Assembly (NCBI RefSeq): GCF_001456025.1
Contig: NZ_LMTZ01000092.1
Location: forward strand, 62,001-126,000
Direction of reading: 5' to 3'
Length of the DNA stretch: 64,000 nt
From: Mastigocoleus testarum BC008
GTDB lineage: Bacteria > Cyanobacteriota > Cyanobacteriia > Cyanobacteriales > Nostocaceae
This document shows positions 45,643 through 54,440 of this stretch, piece after piece. The position numbers and the translations under genes were made by a program. The first letter of the stretch is position 1. Each line of letters starts with the position of its first letter. A model generated the notes under the pieces. That model saw nothing but the letters and a program-made list of their open reading frames with translations, had not been told where the DNA came from and searched no databases.

Positions 45643-46407
45643 ATGGAGACACACAACAAGTCGTCTCACAGGCAAACCTTATTTATGGATAGTGCCTTGG
45701 GATTAGTCTCTACCCGTAGCTTTCCTGCCATTGTAGGGACTGCGGATATGATGCTTAAATCAGCTGGAGTTCACCTAGTTGGATATGAAAAAATTGGTGG
45801 CGGACATTGTACAGCCATTATTCGTGGTGGTGTAGCTGATGTTCGTCTTGCTATAGAAGCAGGAGAGGATACCGCCAAGCAATTCGGTCAGTATGTTTCC
45901 AGCTTGGTAATCCCTCGACCTTATCCAAATTTAGACGTTGTTTTACCAATTACAGGTCGCCTCAGTCAAATTATTCAAGAAAATAGTTACTCTCGCTTAA
46001 GTAATTTAGCAGTTGGTTTAGTAGAAACAAAAGGTTTTCCTGCAGTAGTAGGAGCCGCCGATGCAATGCTTAAAGCCGCTGATGTCCAATTAGCCGCATA
46101 TGAAAAAATTGGAGCGGGTCTTTGTACGGCGATTATCCGTGGTTCTGTAGCAAATGTCGCTGTTGCAGTGGAAGCTGGAATGTACGAAGCCGAAAGAATT
46201 GGTGAATTGAATGCAATTATGGTCATTCCCAGACCTCTGGATGAGTTAGAAAAGACTTTACCCGTTGCTAATTGTTGGATTGAAGAACGTCAACCATTAA
46301 ACCTACCAATAAATATCAAAGAACCTATTGCTGAGGCGGAATTAGTTGAATTGCCAGATTTGAGTCAAGTACCTGAAACAATTAAAGAAACAATTATAGA
46401 AGAATAA
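45643..46407 (+). CDS. ccmO: Carboxysome shell protein CcmO (tandem BMC)
   Basis: A 254-residue protein with two BMC domains: residues about 15-115 (ALGLVSTRSFPAIVGTADMM, then VIPRPYPNLDVVLPI) and about 122-220 (AVGLVETKGFPAVVGAADAM, then VIPRPLDELEKTLPV). Such double-BMC proteins form pseudohexameric trimers and are needed for the shell. It is the last gene of the operon; a strong terminator follows. The final 35 residues are acidic (EAELVELPDL). Confidence 0.96.
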   Translation: METHNKSSHRQTLFMDSALGLVSTRSFPAIVGTADMMLKSAGVHLVGYEKIGGGHCTAIIRGGVADVRLAIEAGEDTAKQFGQYVSSLVIPRPYPNLDVVLPITGRLSQIIQENSYSRLSNLAVGLVETKGFPAVVGAADAMLKAADVQLAAYEKIGAGLCTAIIRGSVANVAVAVEAGMYEAERIGELNAIMVIPRPLDELEKTLPVANCWIEERQPLNLPINIKEPIAEAELVELPDLSQVPETIKETIIEE

Positions 46408-46556
46408 CTAGAGAATTTGGGAGTCAGAATTCACGAGTTGTGGAGATGTAACATTCTACGTCTGTACGGGAGTCATAATGCTAAGTCAATTTTGACTTTT
46501 AACCTTTGACTTGCGCTTACCAACATAAATGAAAACCATCCATTAAAAAAGAAAAA

Positions 46557-46604
46557 AAAAACGTTGTAGCCAACCTAGTGGGAGAAGGTTAATACAACGT
46601 TTTT
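46557..46604 (+). terminator. Rho-independent terminator of the ccm operon
   Basis: A 12-bp stem AAAAACGTTGTA/TACAACGTTTTT with an inner AACCT/AGGTT pair ends in a T-run, about 150 nt after ccmO. It is symmetrical and could work in both directions. Confidence 0.9.
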
Positions 46605-46853
46605 ATTAATATCCCCCGAAACACACCATGTTAAGTGATGTGTAACTTTGGCTGGAAGGCATCTTACGCTTTGCTTGCTAATTTGATAATAGCTCCTTAG
46701 AACCATAAAGGGAATACCGTTATAATGATAAGTAGCATAGATAAAAATCTATGATCCAACCCCCATGTTCTCGTCTCCTCGCAGATGCAGCATATGTAGG
46801 GGTGTAGTGATACTAGAACAATAAATTCAATTACTTTTGCAGGAGAGTTTAAC
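46605..46853. other. Promoter region of the LysR gene
   Basis: This contains an imperfect hairpin ACACACCA...TGATGTGT (46621-46643). AGGAGAG at 46841-46847 supports the TTG start at 46854. No operator could be assigned. Confidence 0.4.
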
Positions 46854-47771
46854 TTGAACCAAGTAACACTACATCAGTTAAGAGTGTTCGAAGCCGCAGC
46901 ACGACATGCAAGTTTTACTCGTGCAGCAGAAGAACTTTTTCTTACCCAACCTACTGTTTCAATGCAAATCAAGCAATTAACCAAAGCAGTAGGACTACCA
47001 TTGTTTGAACAGGTTGGTAAGCGTTTGTTCCTGACAGAAGCAGGGAGAGAATTATTTTCTACTTGCTTGTCAGTATTTGATACTTTGGCTCAGTTCGACA
47101 TGAAAGTAGCCGATCTCAAGGGTTTAAAACAGGGACAATTACGTCTATCAGCGATTACCACCGCCAAATATTTTGTTCCCCGTTTGTTGGGTCCATTTTG
47201 CCAACTATATCCGGGAATTGATATTTCACTTCAAGTTACAAATCATGAAGGTATTCTCGAACGGATGGGTAATAACCAAGATGATTTGTATATCATGACA
47301 AGAGTTCCTGAAAATATTGATGTTAGCTATCAACCATTTTTAGAAAATCCTTTAGTGGTTTTAGCACCTAAAAATCATCCCCTCGCAAAGGAGAAAAATA
47401 TTCCCATTCAACGCCTGAGTGAGGAAGCATTTATTATGCGAGAACCAGGTTCAGGAACGCGCAAAGCGGTACAAAGTCTACTGAAAGAACATGACGTAAA
47501 AGTCAAAGTTAAGTTAGAACTAGGTAGTAACGAAGCAATTAAGCAAGCAATTGCTGGCGGTTTAGGAATTTCAGTTTTATCCCGTCACACATTGATTCCA
47601 TACAAAGGTGATATAGCCATTTTAGATGTGGAATATTTTCCCATCCAGGGTCACTGGTACGTTGTTCATCCATCAGGTAAACAACTATCTATAGTTGCTA
47701 AGACTTATTGTGAATATCTCTTAGATGCAGTTAAGCAGATTAGAGATGAAAGTGTAACTATTCCTGCTTAA
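46854..47771 (+). CDS. LysR-type regulator of CO2/carbon genes (CmpR/RbcR-like)
   Basis: A 305-residue LysR protein with a TTG start supported by AGGAGAG 6 nt upstream. The N-terminal winged HTH reads LHQLRVFEAAARHASFTRAA, then LTQPTVSMQIKQL; the C-terminal part is the effector domain (AITTAKYFVPRLLGPF, REPGSGTRKAVQSLL). The sequence and the place after ccmO fit the CmpR/RbcR/CcmR group, which senses photorespiratory or Calvin-cycle metabolites and controls bicarbonate and CO2 uptake genes. A CmpR at the matching place in Anabaena is from memory; which subgroup it belongs to needs a tree. Confidence 0.9.
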   Translation: MNQVTLHQLRVFEAAARHASFTRAAEELFLTQPTVSMQIKQLTKAVGLPLFEQVGKRLFLTEAGRELFSTCLSVFDTLAQFDMKVADLKGLKQGQLRLSAITTAKYFVPRLLGPFCQLYPGIDISLQVTNHEGILERMGNNQDDLYIMTRVPENIDVSYQPFLENPLVVLAPKNHPLAKEKNIPIQRLSEEAFIMREPGSGTRKAVQSLLKEHDVKVKVKLELGSNEAIKQAIAGGLGISVLSRHTLIPYKGDIAILDVEYFPIQGHWYVVHPSGKQLSIVAKTYCEYLLDAVKQIRDESVTIPA

Positions 47772-48338
47772 TTTTTCCAAAACGCAGTAAAAAGATTCTC
47801 GAAAATATCAACTTGATTTTGTGAAATTACCAGAGAAAACAATGTTCCCCCCTGAAACCACCATATGCTGTTCCCATAAAAAGTTCAGGAGTAATTAGCA
47901 GATGATTCGGTTTTTGGAATTCAGCAGATAGTTCTAGTTAGACAAATATCTACTTACTGTCTTCTGAATTCTAAATTCTGAATTCTATATTCTATAATTC
48001 TGAGCTTTATATTCTGAATTTTTAATTCTATATTTTAAATTTTATATATTAAACTTTATATATTAAATTATAAGCCTTACATTCTAAACTCTAATTTATA
48101 AAATCTCTATTTGCCAACATAAACTCTATACTTAAATTTGATACATATTATCAACTTTTCAATCAAAATACTAAAAAATATTAATTATCTATACTAAAAA
48201 TAAAACTAAGAAAAATTAAATATTCATACATTTTCCTGAGAATTAATTATTAAAAATTCATGATCGGTGAAAGATTGACTTTAGAAGTTCTCAATACTAA
48301 AAATAAAAAAAAGAAAATAATTAAAAATAAAGAGGAAA
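47772..48338. repeat. AT-rich intergenic region with TTCTGAA/TTCTATA heptamers
   Basis: Positions 47960-48110 are built from degenerate 7- and 14-bp units such as TTCTGAATTCTATA and TTTATATATTAAAC. No gene or terminator was recognised. AGAGGA at 48331 serves the next gene. Confidence 0.7.
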
Positions 48339-49994
48339 ATGGTGGTGATAGAATCAGACTTAGAAATTGATAGACAAACTCTAGAAAGCCGGATTATTGC
48401 AGTCACTGTCTATAAAAAACAAGCTTTAGTAACCCGCACAGCAAAGGCAGAGTTAACCGGAGAGGAAAGTGTTTTAATAATTAATCAATTGCCAGTAACT
48501 CTCAAACCTGAATCAGTACGTGTCAAAGGAAGTGGTAAAATACCAGTACGTCTACTCACGGTAAATACTGAAAAAAACTATTCAACAGAATCGATAATTG
48601 AACGACAAACACAGATCGAAAGACAAATAAAACATTTAGAAGCTCAAAAACGTAATTTACAAGCACAAGTAGATGCTTTAAGCTTGCAATCTAAATTTAT
48701 TGAGGGTTTACGGGAGAAAGCTGAAGAACAATTTTCTGTGAGTCTGGCACGGAAAAATATGAGTCTGAGTGAAACTTTGGACTTAGTCAATTTTTTAGGA
48801 AGTCAATATAGCGAATATGCTATTGCAACAGGGGAATACAAGAGTCAGCAAAAAGAAATAGATAAACAAATTGAAGCACTAAAACTACAGTTGCAATCTC
48901 TACAAACGCCAAATTCAACTAGCGATTTCAGTTTGTTTATTGCAATAGAACCAGCAGGAAGTGGTGAATTCGAGCTAGAAATTTCTTATGTAGTCACGGG
49001 TGCAACTTGGACTCCCCTCTATGATTTAAGAGTTGATAGTGTAAGCCACAGTGTTTACTTGAGTTATTTGGCTGAAATCTCTCAAAATAGTGGTGAAGAC
49101 TGGAATAATGTTGCCTTAACACTTTCTACAGCTAAACCGGGTTTGGGTACCCTACCACCACAATTAAAGCCTTGGTATATTGATAAACCTGCTGTACCGG
49201 TTGCTGTTCAACAGAAACGAAGATCCCTTTCACGTTCCTACTCAATGAATCCTGATGATTATGAGGAATCTTCAGAAGAAATTGCTTTTTCATTAGAAAT
49301 GGCTGAAGAAGAAACAAATAATGAAAGTGAAGCTTTAATTGGAGCAGAAAGTCTTAATGGTAAGGTATCTAAGCAAGGGAATGTTGTTACCTTCAAGTTA
49401 AAAAATAAAAGTAATATTCTCAGTGATGGTACGCCTCACAAAACAACAATTTTTCATGATGATTACCCTTGCTGTTTTGATTATGTAACAATGCCCCGTT
49501 TAGTCAGCTTTGCTTATTTACAAGCAAACGTGAAAAATAGTTTGAATGGTGCGACCTTATTACCTGGGAAAGCCAATATATTTCGTGACGATGTATTTGT
49601 CGGAACGACTAAAATCGCAAATACTGTTGCTGGTGAAGAGTTTAAATTAAATTTAGGTATTGATGAAGGGTTAAAAATTGAACGTGAGTTAGTGGAGCGT
49701 CAAGTTGATAAAAAACTGATTGGTAATAATCGCAAAATAACTTATACCTACAAGTTAGTAATTACTAATTTATTGCAACATGAAGCTAATTTAAAGTTAT
49801 TTGAGCAACTACCGGTTAGTCGCAACGAGCAAATCAAAGTTCGTCTCAGTCGTACTAGTCCCCAGATTAATCCAAGTGAAATGGGAATTTTGAGTTGGGA
49901 TTTAATAATTCCATTTGAAGGTAAGCAAGATATATTTTATCAGTTTACGGTGGAGCATCCACCCCATTTTACCGTTGTTGGTTTGGACATTTAG
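48339..49994 (+). CDS. MuiA-family protein (DUF4140/DUF4139)
   Basis: A 551-residue protein named after the mucoidy inhibitor A family. The N-terminal DUF4140 part has IIAVTVYKKQALVTRTAKAE and VKGSGKIPVRLL, followed by a coiled-coil (about 85-200, with IERQIKHLEAQKRNLQAQVD). The DUF4139 part has YVVTGATWTPLYDLRVDS and ISQNSGEDWNNVALTLSTAK. An acidic insert lies near 310-330. No signal peptide is seen. The family's molecular function is unknown; the name comes from overexpression reducing mucoidy in enteric bacteria. Confidence 0.88.
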   Translation: MVVIESDLEIDRQTLESRIIAVTVYKKQALVTRTAKAELTGEESVLIINQLPVTLKPESVRVKGSGKIPVRLLTVNTEKNYSTESIIERQTQIERQIKHLEAQKRNLQAQVDALSLQSKFIEGLREKAEEQFSVSLARKNMSLSETLDLVNFLGSQYSEYAIATGEYKSQQKEIDKQIEALKLQLQSLQTPNSTSDFSLFIAIEPAGSGEFELEISYVVTGATWTPLYDLRVDSVSHSVYLSYLAEISQNSGEDWNNVALTLSTAKPGLGTLPPQLKPWYIDKPAVPVAVQQKRRSLSRSYSMNPDDYEESSEEIAFSLEMAEEETNNESEALIGAESLNGKVSKQGNVVTFKLKNKSNILSDGTPHKTTIFHDDYPCCFDYVTMPRLVSFAYLQANVKNSLNGATLLPGKANIFRDDVFVGTTKIANTVAGEEFKLNLGIDEGLKIERELVERQVDKKLIGNNRKITYTYKLVITNLLQHEANLKLFEQLPVSRNEQIKVRLSRTSPQINPSEMGILSWDLIIPFEGKQDIFYQFTVEHPPHFTVVGLDI

Positions 49995-50067
49995 ATATTC
50001 TTTTGCCTTAGATCAACTTATTTTATCAGCAAAATTGAAAATTGTTTAAATTAATTTAAAAACTGAT

Positions 50068-51006
50068 TTATTGAATTTTAGGACCAATGTAACCAATAAT
50101 TATTTTTCCTGGTCCTAATTCCGTGCAAAAATGAAGCCTCCATGCTCCTGGTGTCATGCGTGCATGTAAACTAAATACACGTTTTTTGCCATCAGAACAT
50201 TCAAAAGTAAGTTTATCCTTGAATTGGTTAAGTCTTGATTCGCTTTCAGGAGTTACCTTACTGGGTAAAGCATCGGAGTCAAAAGCTCCATTTTTCCAAG
50301 TTTTACAATACTCTTCAAGTTCGAGTAAACGTTTTAATACTTGTGTAAGCATTGGTTTGCCAGTATCAAGGGACTGAATTTGCTTACTTACATCATCGCA
50401 AAATTCCAAGCTGGGAAATAATTCTTGTCTTCGACTCCAAAGTTGTTCTCCGTTCGTAACTTCTGTACGGATACGATTTTTGATCCAATCAGCATGTACG
50501 AGAACATGATTGTGGCAACTAGCATGTACGATTTTGACGGTTTCATCTACGACTTCTTGATTTGCGTCAATTCTTATAATTTCTAAACTTAAATAACAAC
50601 AATTCCAGCGTTTTTCAGAATTGAAACTGATAGGAAGAGCATCAATAATTAAAGCAAATCCTATTCCTCTTACTAGTTCTCCTTGATGTTTAATGTCTGA
50701 TAAATCAAATTCATCTTTAAATTCTTCAAATACATCAGTCCAAAAAGGAGCTTTGGTTACCAGAGTTTTGAAAAATCGACTTTCTTCTCTATCTACTTTT
50801 GGATCATTACGCCACTGAGAAATGCGATAATTAGGTGCAAGCTCCAAAGAGTGTATCTCATCGGAAGTGCGGAGTACTCGATTTGCACCATTAGCTGTTG
50901 CTTGACGCAAAGTACCAATCAACTGAGACATTAGTTGTCTTGCTTCGTAACGATCACCTACAGGAGTTTTGAGAGAAAGTTCATTTAAAACCATCTCTAA
51001 GTCCAT
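50068..51006 (-). CDS. Unknown third gene of the DUF262/ATPase cassette
   Basis: A 312-residue protein I do not recognise. The N-terminal 200 residues are mixed alpha/beta with no known motif, though VKIVHASCHNHVLVHADWIK is Cys/His-rich and could be an active or metal site. The last 60 residues (KRVFSLHARMTPGAWRLHFC, then IIIGYIGPKI) look like the beta-sheet of RelE/HigB-type toxins or small nucleases, a weak resemblance. The gene begins 3 nt after the ATPase gene ends, so the two are surely co-transcribed. It is a candidate effector of the cassette (inference). Confidence 0.7.
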   Translation of the reverse strand: MDLEMVLNELSLKTPVGDRYEARQLMSQLIGTLRQATANGANRVLRTSDEIHSLELAPNYRISQWRNDPKVDREESRFFKTLVTKAPFWTDVFEEFKDEFDLSDIKHQGELVRGIGFALIIDALPISFNSEKRWNCCYLSLEIIRIDANQEVVDETVKIVHASCHNHVLVHADWIKNRIRTEVTNGEQLWSRRQELFPSLEFCDDVSKQIQSLDTGKPMLTQVLKRLLELEEYCKTWKNGAFDSDALPSKVTPESESRLNQFKDKLTFECSDGKKRVFSLHARMTPGAWRLHFCTELGPGKIIIGYIGPKIQ

Positions 51007-51009
51007 ACT

Positions 51010-52134
51010 CTATTCTCCCGCTGGTTCCAATAAAGCGTCTAAACTTTTATCCCACTCATCAAAAAAACCATCTGGCCATTTATCAATTCTGCCATTTCTA
51101 TCAATCTGTGGGGATACCACTTCAGTAAAAGTTAGTTCTCTTTGTTGTCGGCGTTGTAGGTAATGCAGCCGTACATCTTCTGGAGCAAGCTTAGCATCAT
51201 GAACTGCAAGACGAATACCATTCAAAACATGGTCACTATGTGTTTCTATTACCACTTGAATACCGCAACTAGCAGCAAGTGCTAACAATTCTCCCATTTT
51301 GGCTTGCCCTTTGGGGTGGAGATGAGCTTCTGGGTTCTCAACCAGGATAAGTGTACCAGGTTCAGATGACAAAATGGCTACAATAATAGGTAATGTATAA
51401 CTAATTCCAAATCCGACGTTAGTTGCACGATAAGTATTACTATCTCCGTAAGAATATTGCAAATTTATTAAATCTATATCTGTATTTGAGTTAATTGTGA
51501 TGCGCGTACCGGGACTCACTTCTCTCATCCATCCCTCAACTTGATCTATCAGATCCATTGATTTTGCCCGTGGATACTTGAGATAATTTATAGGAATTGA
51601 TTGGCGTCCATAAATATTAAGAAAGTGTGCTGTGTATTCTCCCTTTATACCAAGTTGTCTAAGCCGTCTAACTTTATAATCTGACATTTCATTAACTAGG
51701 CGAGGACCAATACGTTCTGCTTGCAGATAATGAAATTTTTTCCTGAAAAGATTGGATAGGTAAACTGCATCATCAACTTTTGTTGACGTAAAATCTAAAT
51801 CTAGAAAATCTGTCTCTTTTTTCTCTAATTCATATTTAAAGCGCCAAATTCCCTTACTTTTATCTTCCCGAGTTAGGTCAAAACCTATGCAATCTTCTTT
51901 TGCACTTTCGCAAAAGGCATCTTGAGCATTACCAATACCTACCAAATCACCATTTAACGCTAAACCTATTTCTTGTAATAATTCCTGCTGATAAGACTGA
52001 CGCAGAAGTAATAATGATTGCATTACGGAAGATTTACCAGTGCTATTTAGACCAGAAAGTAAGGTCAGTGATTTAAACTCGAATACTTGATTTTCAAAAG
52101 CTTTGAAATTTATCAACCGTAACAGATGAATCAT
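51010..52134 (-). CDS. OLD/SMC-like ATPase, DUF3696 type
   Basis: A 374-residue ABC-class ATPase. Walker A is LSGLNSTGKSSVMQSLLLLR; Walker B is LILVENPEAHLHPKG, followed by the switch ETHSDHVLNGIR. The C-terminal part LHYLQRRQQRELTFTEVV, then DKWPDGFFDEWDKSLDALL, is the DUF3696 end. There is no TOPRIM domain, so any cutting must come from a partner. Its ATG overlaps the stop of the DUF262 gene by 4 nt (ATGA). Related ATPases are common in defence islands (Gabija/OLD-like). Confidence 0.88.
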   Translation of the reverse strand: MIHLLRLINFKAFENQVFEFKSLTLLSGLNSTGKSSVMQSLLLLRQSYQQELLQEIGLALNGDLVGIGNAQDAFCESAKEDCIGFDLTREDKSKGIWRFKYELEKKETDFLDLDFTSTKVDDAVYLSNLFRKKFHYLQAERIGPRLVNEMSDYKVRRLRQLGIKGEYTAHFLNIYGRQSIPINYLKYPRAKSMDLIDQVEGWMREVSPGTRITINSNTDIDLINLQYSYGDSNTYRATNVGFGISYTLPIIVAILSSEPGTLILVENPEAHLHPKGQAKMGELLALAASCGIQVVIETHSDHVLNGIRLAVHDAKLAPEDVRLHYLQRRQQRELTFTEVVSPQIDRNGRIDKWPDGFFDEWDKSLDALLEPAGE

Positions 52135-53261
52135 AATAATACTTCCTGAATTATTTTTTCAATCGTGCTAAATCTATACTCGACTTTATTCGCAGCCTGA
52201 GAAATAGATGCAAGAAATTCTTTATCATTATCTGATTTACTAATAAATTTACGTATCAATTCTTTTTTGTGAATCTTTAATGTTTCAATTTTTTGCTCAT
52301 TAAGTTCACTAAGATTTACTGACCAGGCTTCAAATAATGCTTTATTTAGTGGGAATTTTCTTTTATTGCTAGACTGCTTACGAAATGCATTATCACCAAA
52401 AATATCGAATGCTGCAATCATTGCTTTTTTAAAATCATTTTCAATATTATTGAGTTCTATTTCAGATAATTGATTTGCTTTGACTAACCCTTGATTCAGA
52501 AATGTATCCCGATCGCCATCTTGATGTTTTTTGTAAGAAGTTAGCTTAAAAGCTAGAAAACCAAGAATAAATTCTCGATCGTCCATTCTTTTTTTACGAG
52601 ATTCACCAAGTTTAACAACACGTGTAAATTCTCTACATTTTGTAAGTTTTTCTAAGAATTTAGTCGCTTGACCGGGATTTAAAGCATGACGTAATTCTTG
52701 ATTAGAAAGAGGTATTCCCCCCGTATTAATACGTTTGAAAATATTATATTTAACTTCAACAGGAGTACCTTTTGCTATCAGATAAACTGTAACCTGAGTT
52801 TCTTCTATACGTCGCTGATATCTACGCTCTAATTCATCATAGGTTTTTCCTTCTAACTCAATCAGGTATTCTAGTCCAGTCAATTTAAGAGTTCGATCAC
52901 TAACAAATTGCTTCAGAGTAGATAATCTTTGCAAACCATCTACAACTAACCATTCTTCTTCGTTTGTGCCATCTATATAAAAAGCTGGCAATGGAATTCT
53001 AATCAGAATAGATTCAATTAAACGACTTTTAGCTTCTGTATCCCATATACCTGCTTGCCGTTGAAAATCAGGTGCTAAATTGAGAGCTTCTTCATCAATT
53101 CGCCTTAATAATAGATCGATAGTTGGTTCTTTGGTTACAATATTTATTTGTTCTGGATCGTAGTTAAAAGTCCTTTTTTCATATTCTTCTTCATTTTCTT
53201 CATCTAAAGATTCTTCATCCAAATATTCGAGATGAATTTGTTTATTTAACTCTGTCACCAC
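52131..53261 (-). CDS. DUF262 (GmrS/ParB-like) protein
   Basis: A 376-residue protein. After an acidic start (EYLDEESLDEENEEEYEKRT) comes a DUF262 domain: APDFQRQAGIWDTEAKSRLI, LPAFYIDGTNEEEWLVVDGL, the catalytic-type DGLQRLSTLKQF (DGQQR motif) and FKRINTGGIPLSNQELRHAL. DUF262 is a ParB/sulfiredoxin-like NTPase fold, found in GmrSD type IV restriction and other defence systems. There is no DUF1524 HNH nuclease domain; the C-terminal region ends in a helical stretch. It is first of three overlapping genes. Confidence 0.9.
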   Translation of the reverse strand: MVTELNKQIHLEYLDEESLDEENEEEYEKRTFNYDPEQINIVTKEPTIDLLLRRIDEEALNLAPDFQRQAGIWDTEAKSRLIESILIRIPLPAFYIDGTNEEEWLVVDGLQRLSTLKQFVSDRTLKLTGLEYLIELEGKTYDELERRYQRRIEETQVTVYLIAKGTPVEVKYNIFKRINTGGIPLSNQELRHALNPGQATKFLEKLTKCREFTRVVKLGESRKKRMDDREFILGFLAFKLTSYKKHQDGDRDTFLNQGLVKANQLSEIELNNIENDFKKAMIAAFDIFGDNAFRKQSSNKRKFPLNKALFEAWSVNLSELNEQKIETLKIHKKELIRKFISKSDNDKEFLASISQAANKVEYRFSTIEKIIQEVLL

Positions 53262-53352
53262 ATAAACTCCTTACTATTAACACTCATAAAATCTTTGGCG
53301 GATAAATTAATTATCGAGAGATAGCATACTTCGATGGTACAGTTTCCCAAAC

Positions 53353-53417
53353 ACTTAAAGACGCGAATTTGCGTCACTCTGATAAGAGCCAGCAAAAACG
53401 CGTCTCTAGTTTAAGTT
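53353..53417. repeat. Nested inverted repeat between metF and the cassette
   Basis: An inner hairpin GACGC/GCGTC (53361-53376) and an outer pair CTTAAAGACGCG/CGCGTCTctagTTTAAG (53355-53416) lie after the metF stop, upstream of the cassette. It could act as metF terminator or be a repeat insertion. Confidence 0.6.
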
Positions 53418-53438
53418 TTTTCTGTATTTACCTGTATT

Positions 53439-54392
53439 TTAAGCCGCTACAATTTCATTATTAACAGGCTTAACCCCAGCCATATCTAAAATTGGGGAAA
53501 TCAAATCTTCCCGCTTCACCGCCATCATATGTACTCCTTGACATAATTGACGTGCAATAACCACTTGTTCTGCAGCGATTTTCATCCCTTCTTCTAAAGG
53601 TTCTTTAGCTCTTTCCAAGCGATCAATGATATGTTCGGGAATATTGACTCCCGGAACAGCACGATTAATAAATCGGGCATTTTTTGCTGATTTAAGCAGA
53701 AAAATTCCAGCCAAAATCGGTTTGTTTGAACCTGCGGCTATTTGGGTCATAAATTTATCCAGTCGCTCGAAGTCCGTAATTAGCTGACTTTGGAAAAATT
53801 GTGCACCGGATTTCAATTTACGTTCAAATCGACTTTGTAAACCAGACCAACTACGACATTGTGGATCTACTGCTGCACCTGCAAATAAATCTGTAGCACC
53901 ATCGGGTAAAGGTTTTTCGTTATAATCTATACCTTTGTTAAGTTTGCCGATAATTTGCAGTAAGCGGGTAGATTCTACATCAAATACACCTTTAGCATCG
54001 GGATGATCGCCTACTTTCACCGGATCGCCCGTTAAAGCCAAGATGTTACGAATACCTAAAGCATGAGCGCCCATCAAATCAGCTTGCAAACCAATTTTAT
54101 TGCGATCGCGGCATGCAACTTGACAAATTGGTTCAATTCCATGTTGTAGTAAGATAACGGATGCAGTTAACGAAGACATCCGCATCACAGCACGACTACC
54201 ATCGGTAATGTTGACAGCATGAACTCTCCCCTTAAGAGTCGCCGCCATATTTATCATGTGTTGTGGGTTACCTCCTTTTGGTGGAGCGACCTCCGCAGTC
54301 ACCAGAAATTCTCCTGCTTCAACTGCTTTACGGAAACAGGTCAGAGGTATTTGGTTATGGGTATTAGGCATAATATAAAAAAAGACTGACAT
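53439..54392 (-). CDS. metF: Methylenetetrahydrofolate reductase
   Basis: A 317-residue flavoenzyme that reduces 5,10-methylene-THF to 5-methyl-THF for methionine synthesis. Signatures are FLVTAEVAPPKGGNPQHM, NITDGSRAVMRMSSLTASVI and IRNILALTGDPVKVGDHP, ending with FLLKSAKNARFINRAVPGVN. Met8 (MPNTHNQIPL, 54371) is a reasonable alternative start. It lies 48 nt after trpS in the same direction, so co-transcription is likely. Confidence 0.92.
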   Translation of the reverse strand: MSVFFYIMPNTHNQIPLTCFRKAVEAGEFLVTAEVAPPKGGNPQHMINMAATLKGRVHAVNITDGSRAVMRMSSLTASVILLQHGIEPICQVACRDRNKIGLQADLMGAHALGIRNILALTGDPVKVGDHPDAKGVFDVESTRLLQIIGKLNKGIDYNEKPLPDGATDLFAGAAVDPQCRSWSGLQSRFERKLKSGAQFFQSQLITDFERLDKFMTQIAAGSNKPILAGIFLLKSAKNARFINRAVPGVNIPEHIIDRLERAKEPLEEGMKIAAEQVVIARQLCQGVHMMAVKREDLISPILDMAGVKPVNNEIVAA

Positions 54393-54440
54393 TTCCAGTC
54401 TAAAAAATTATGCGGAACAAAAGTTACAAAGGTTTGGAAA

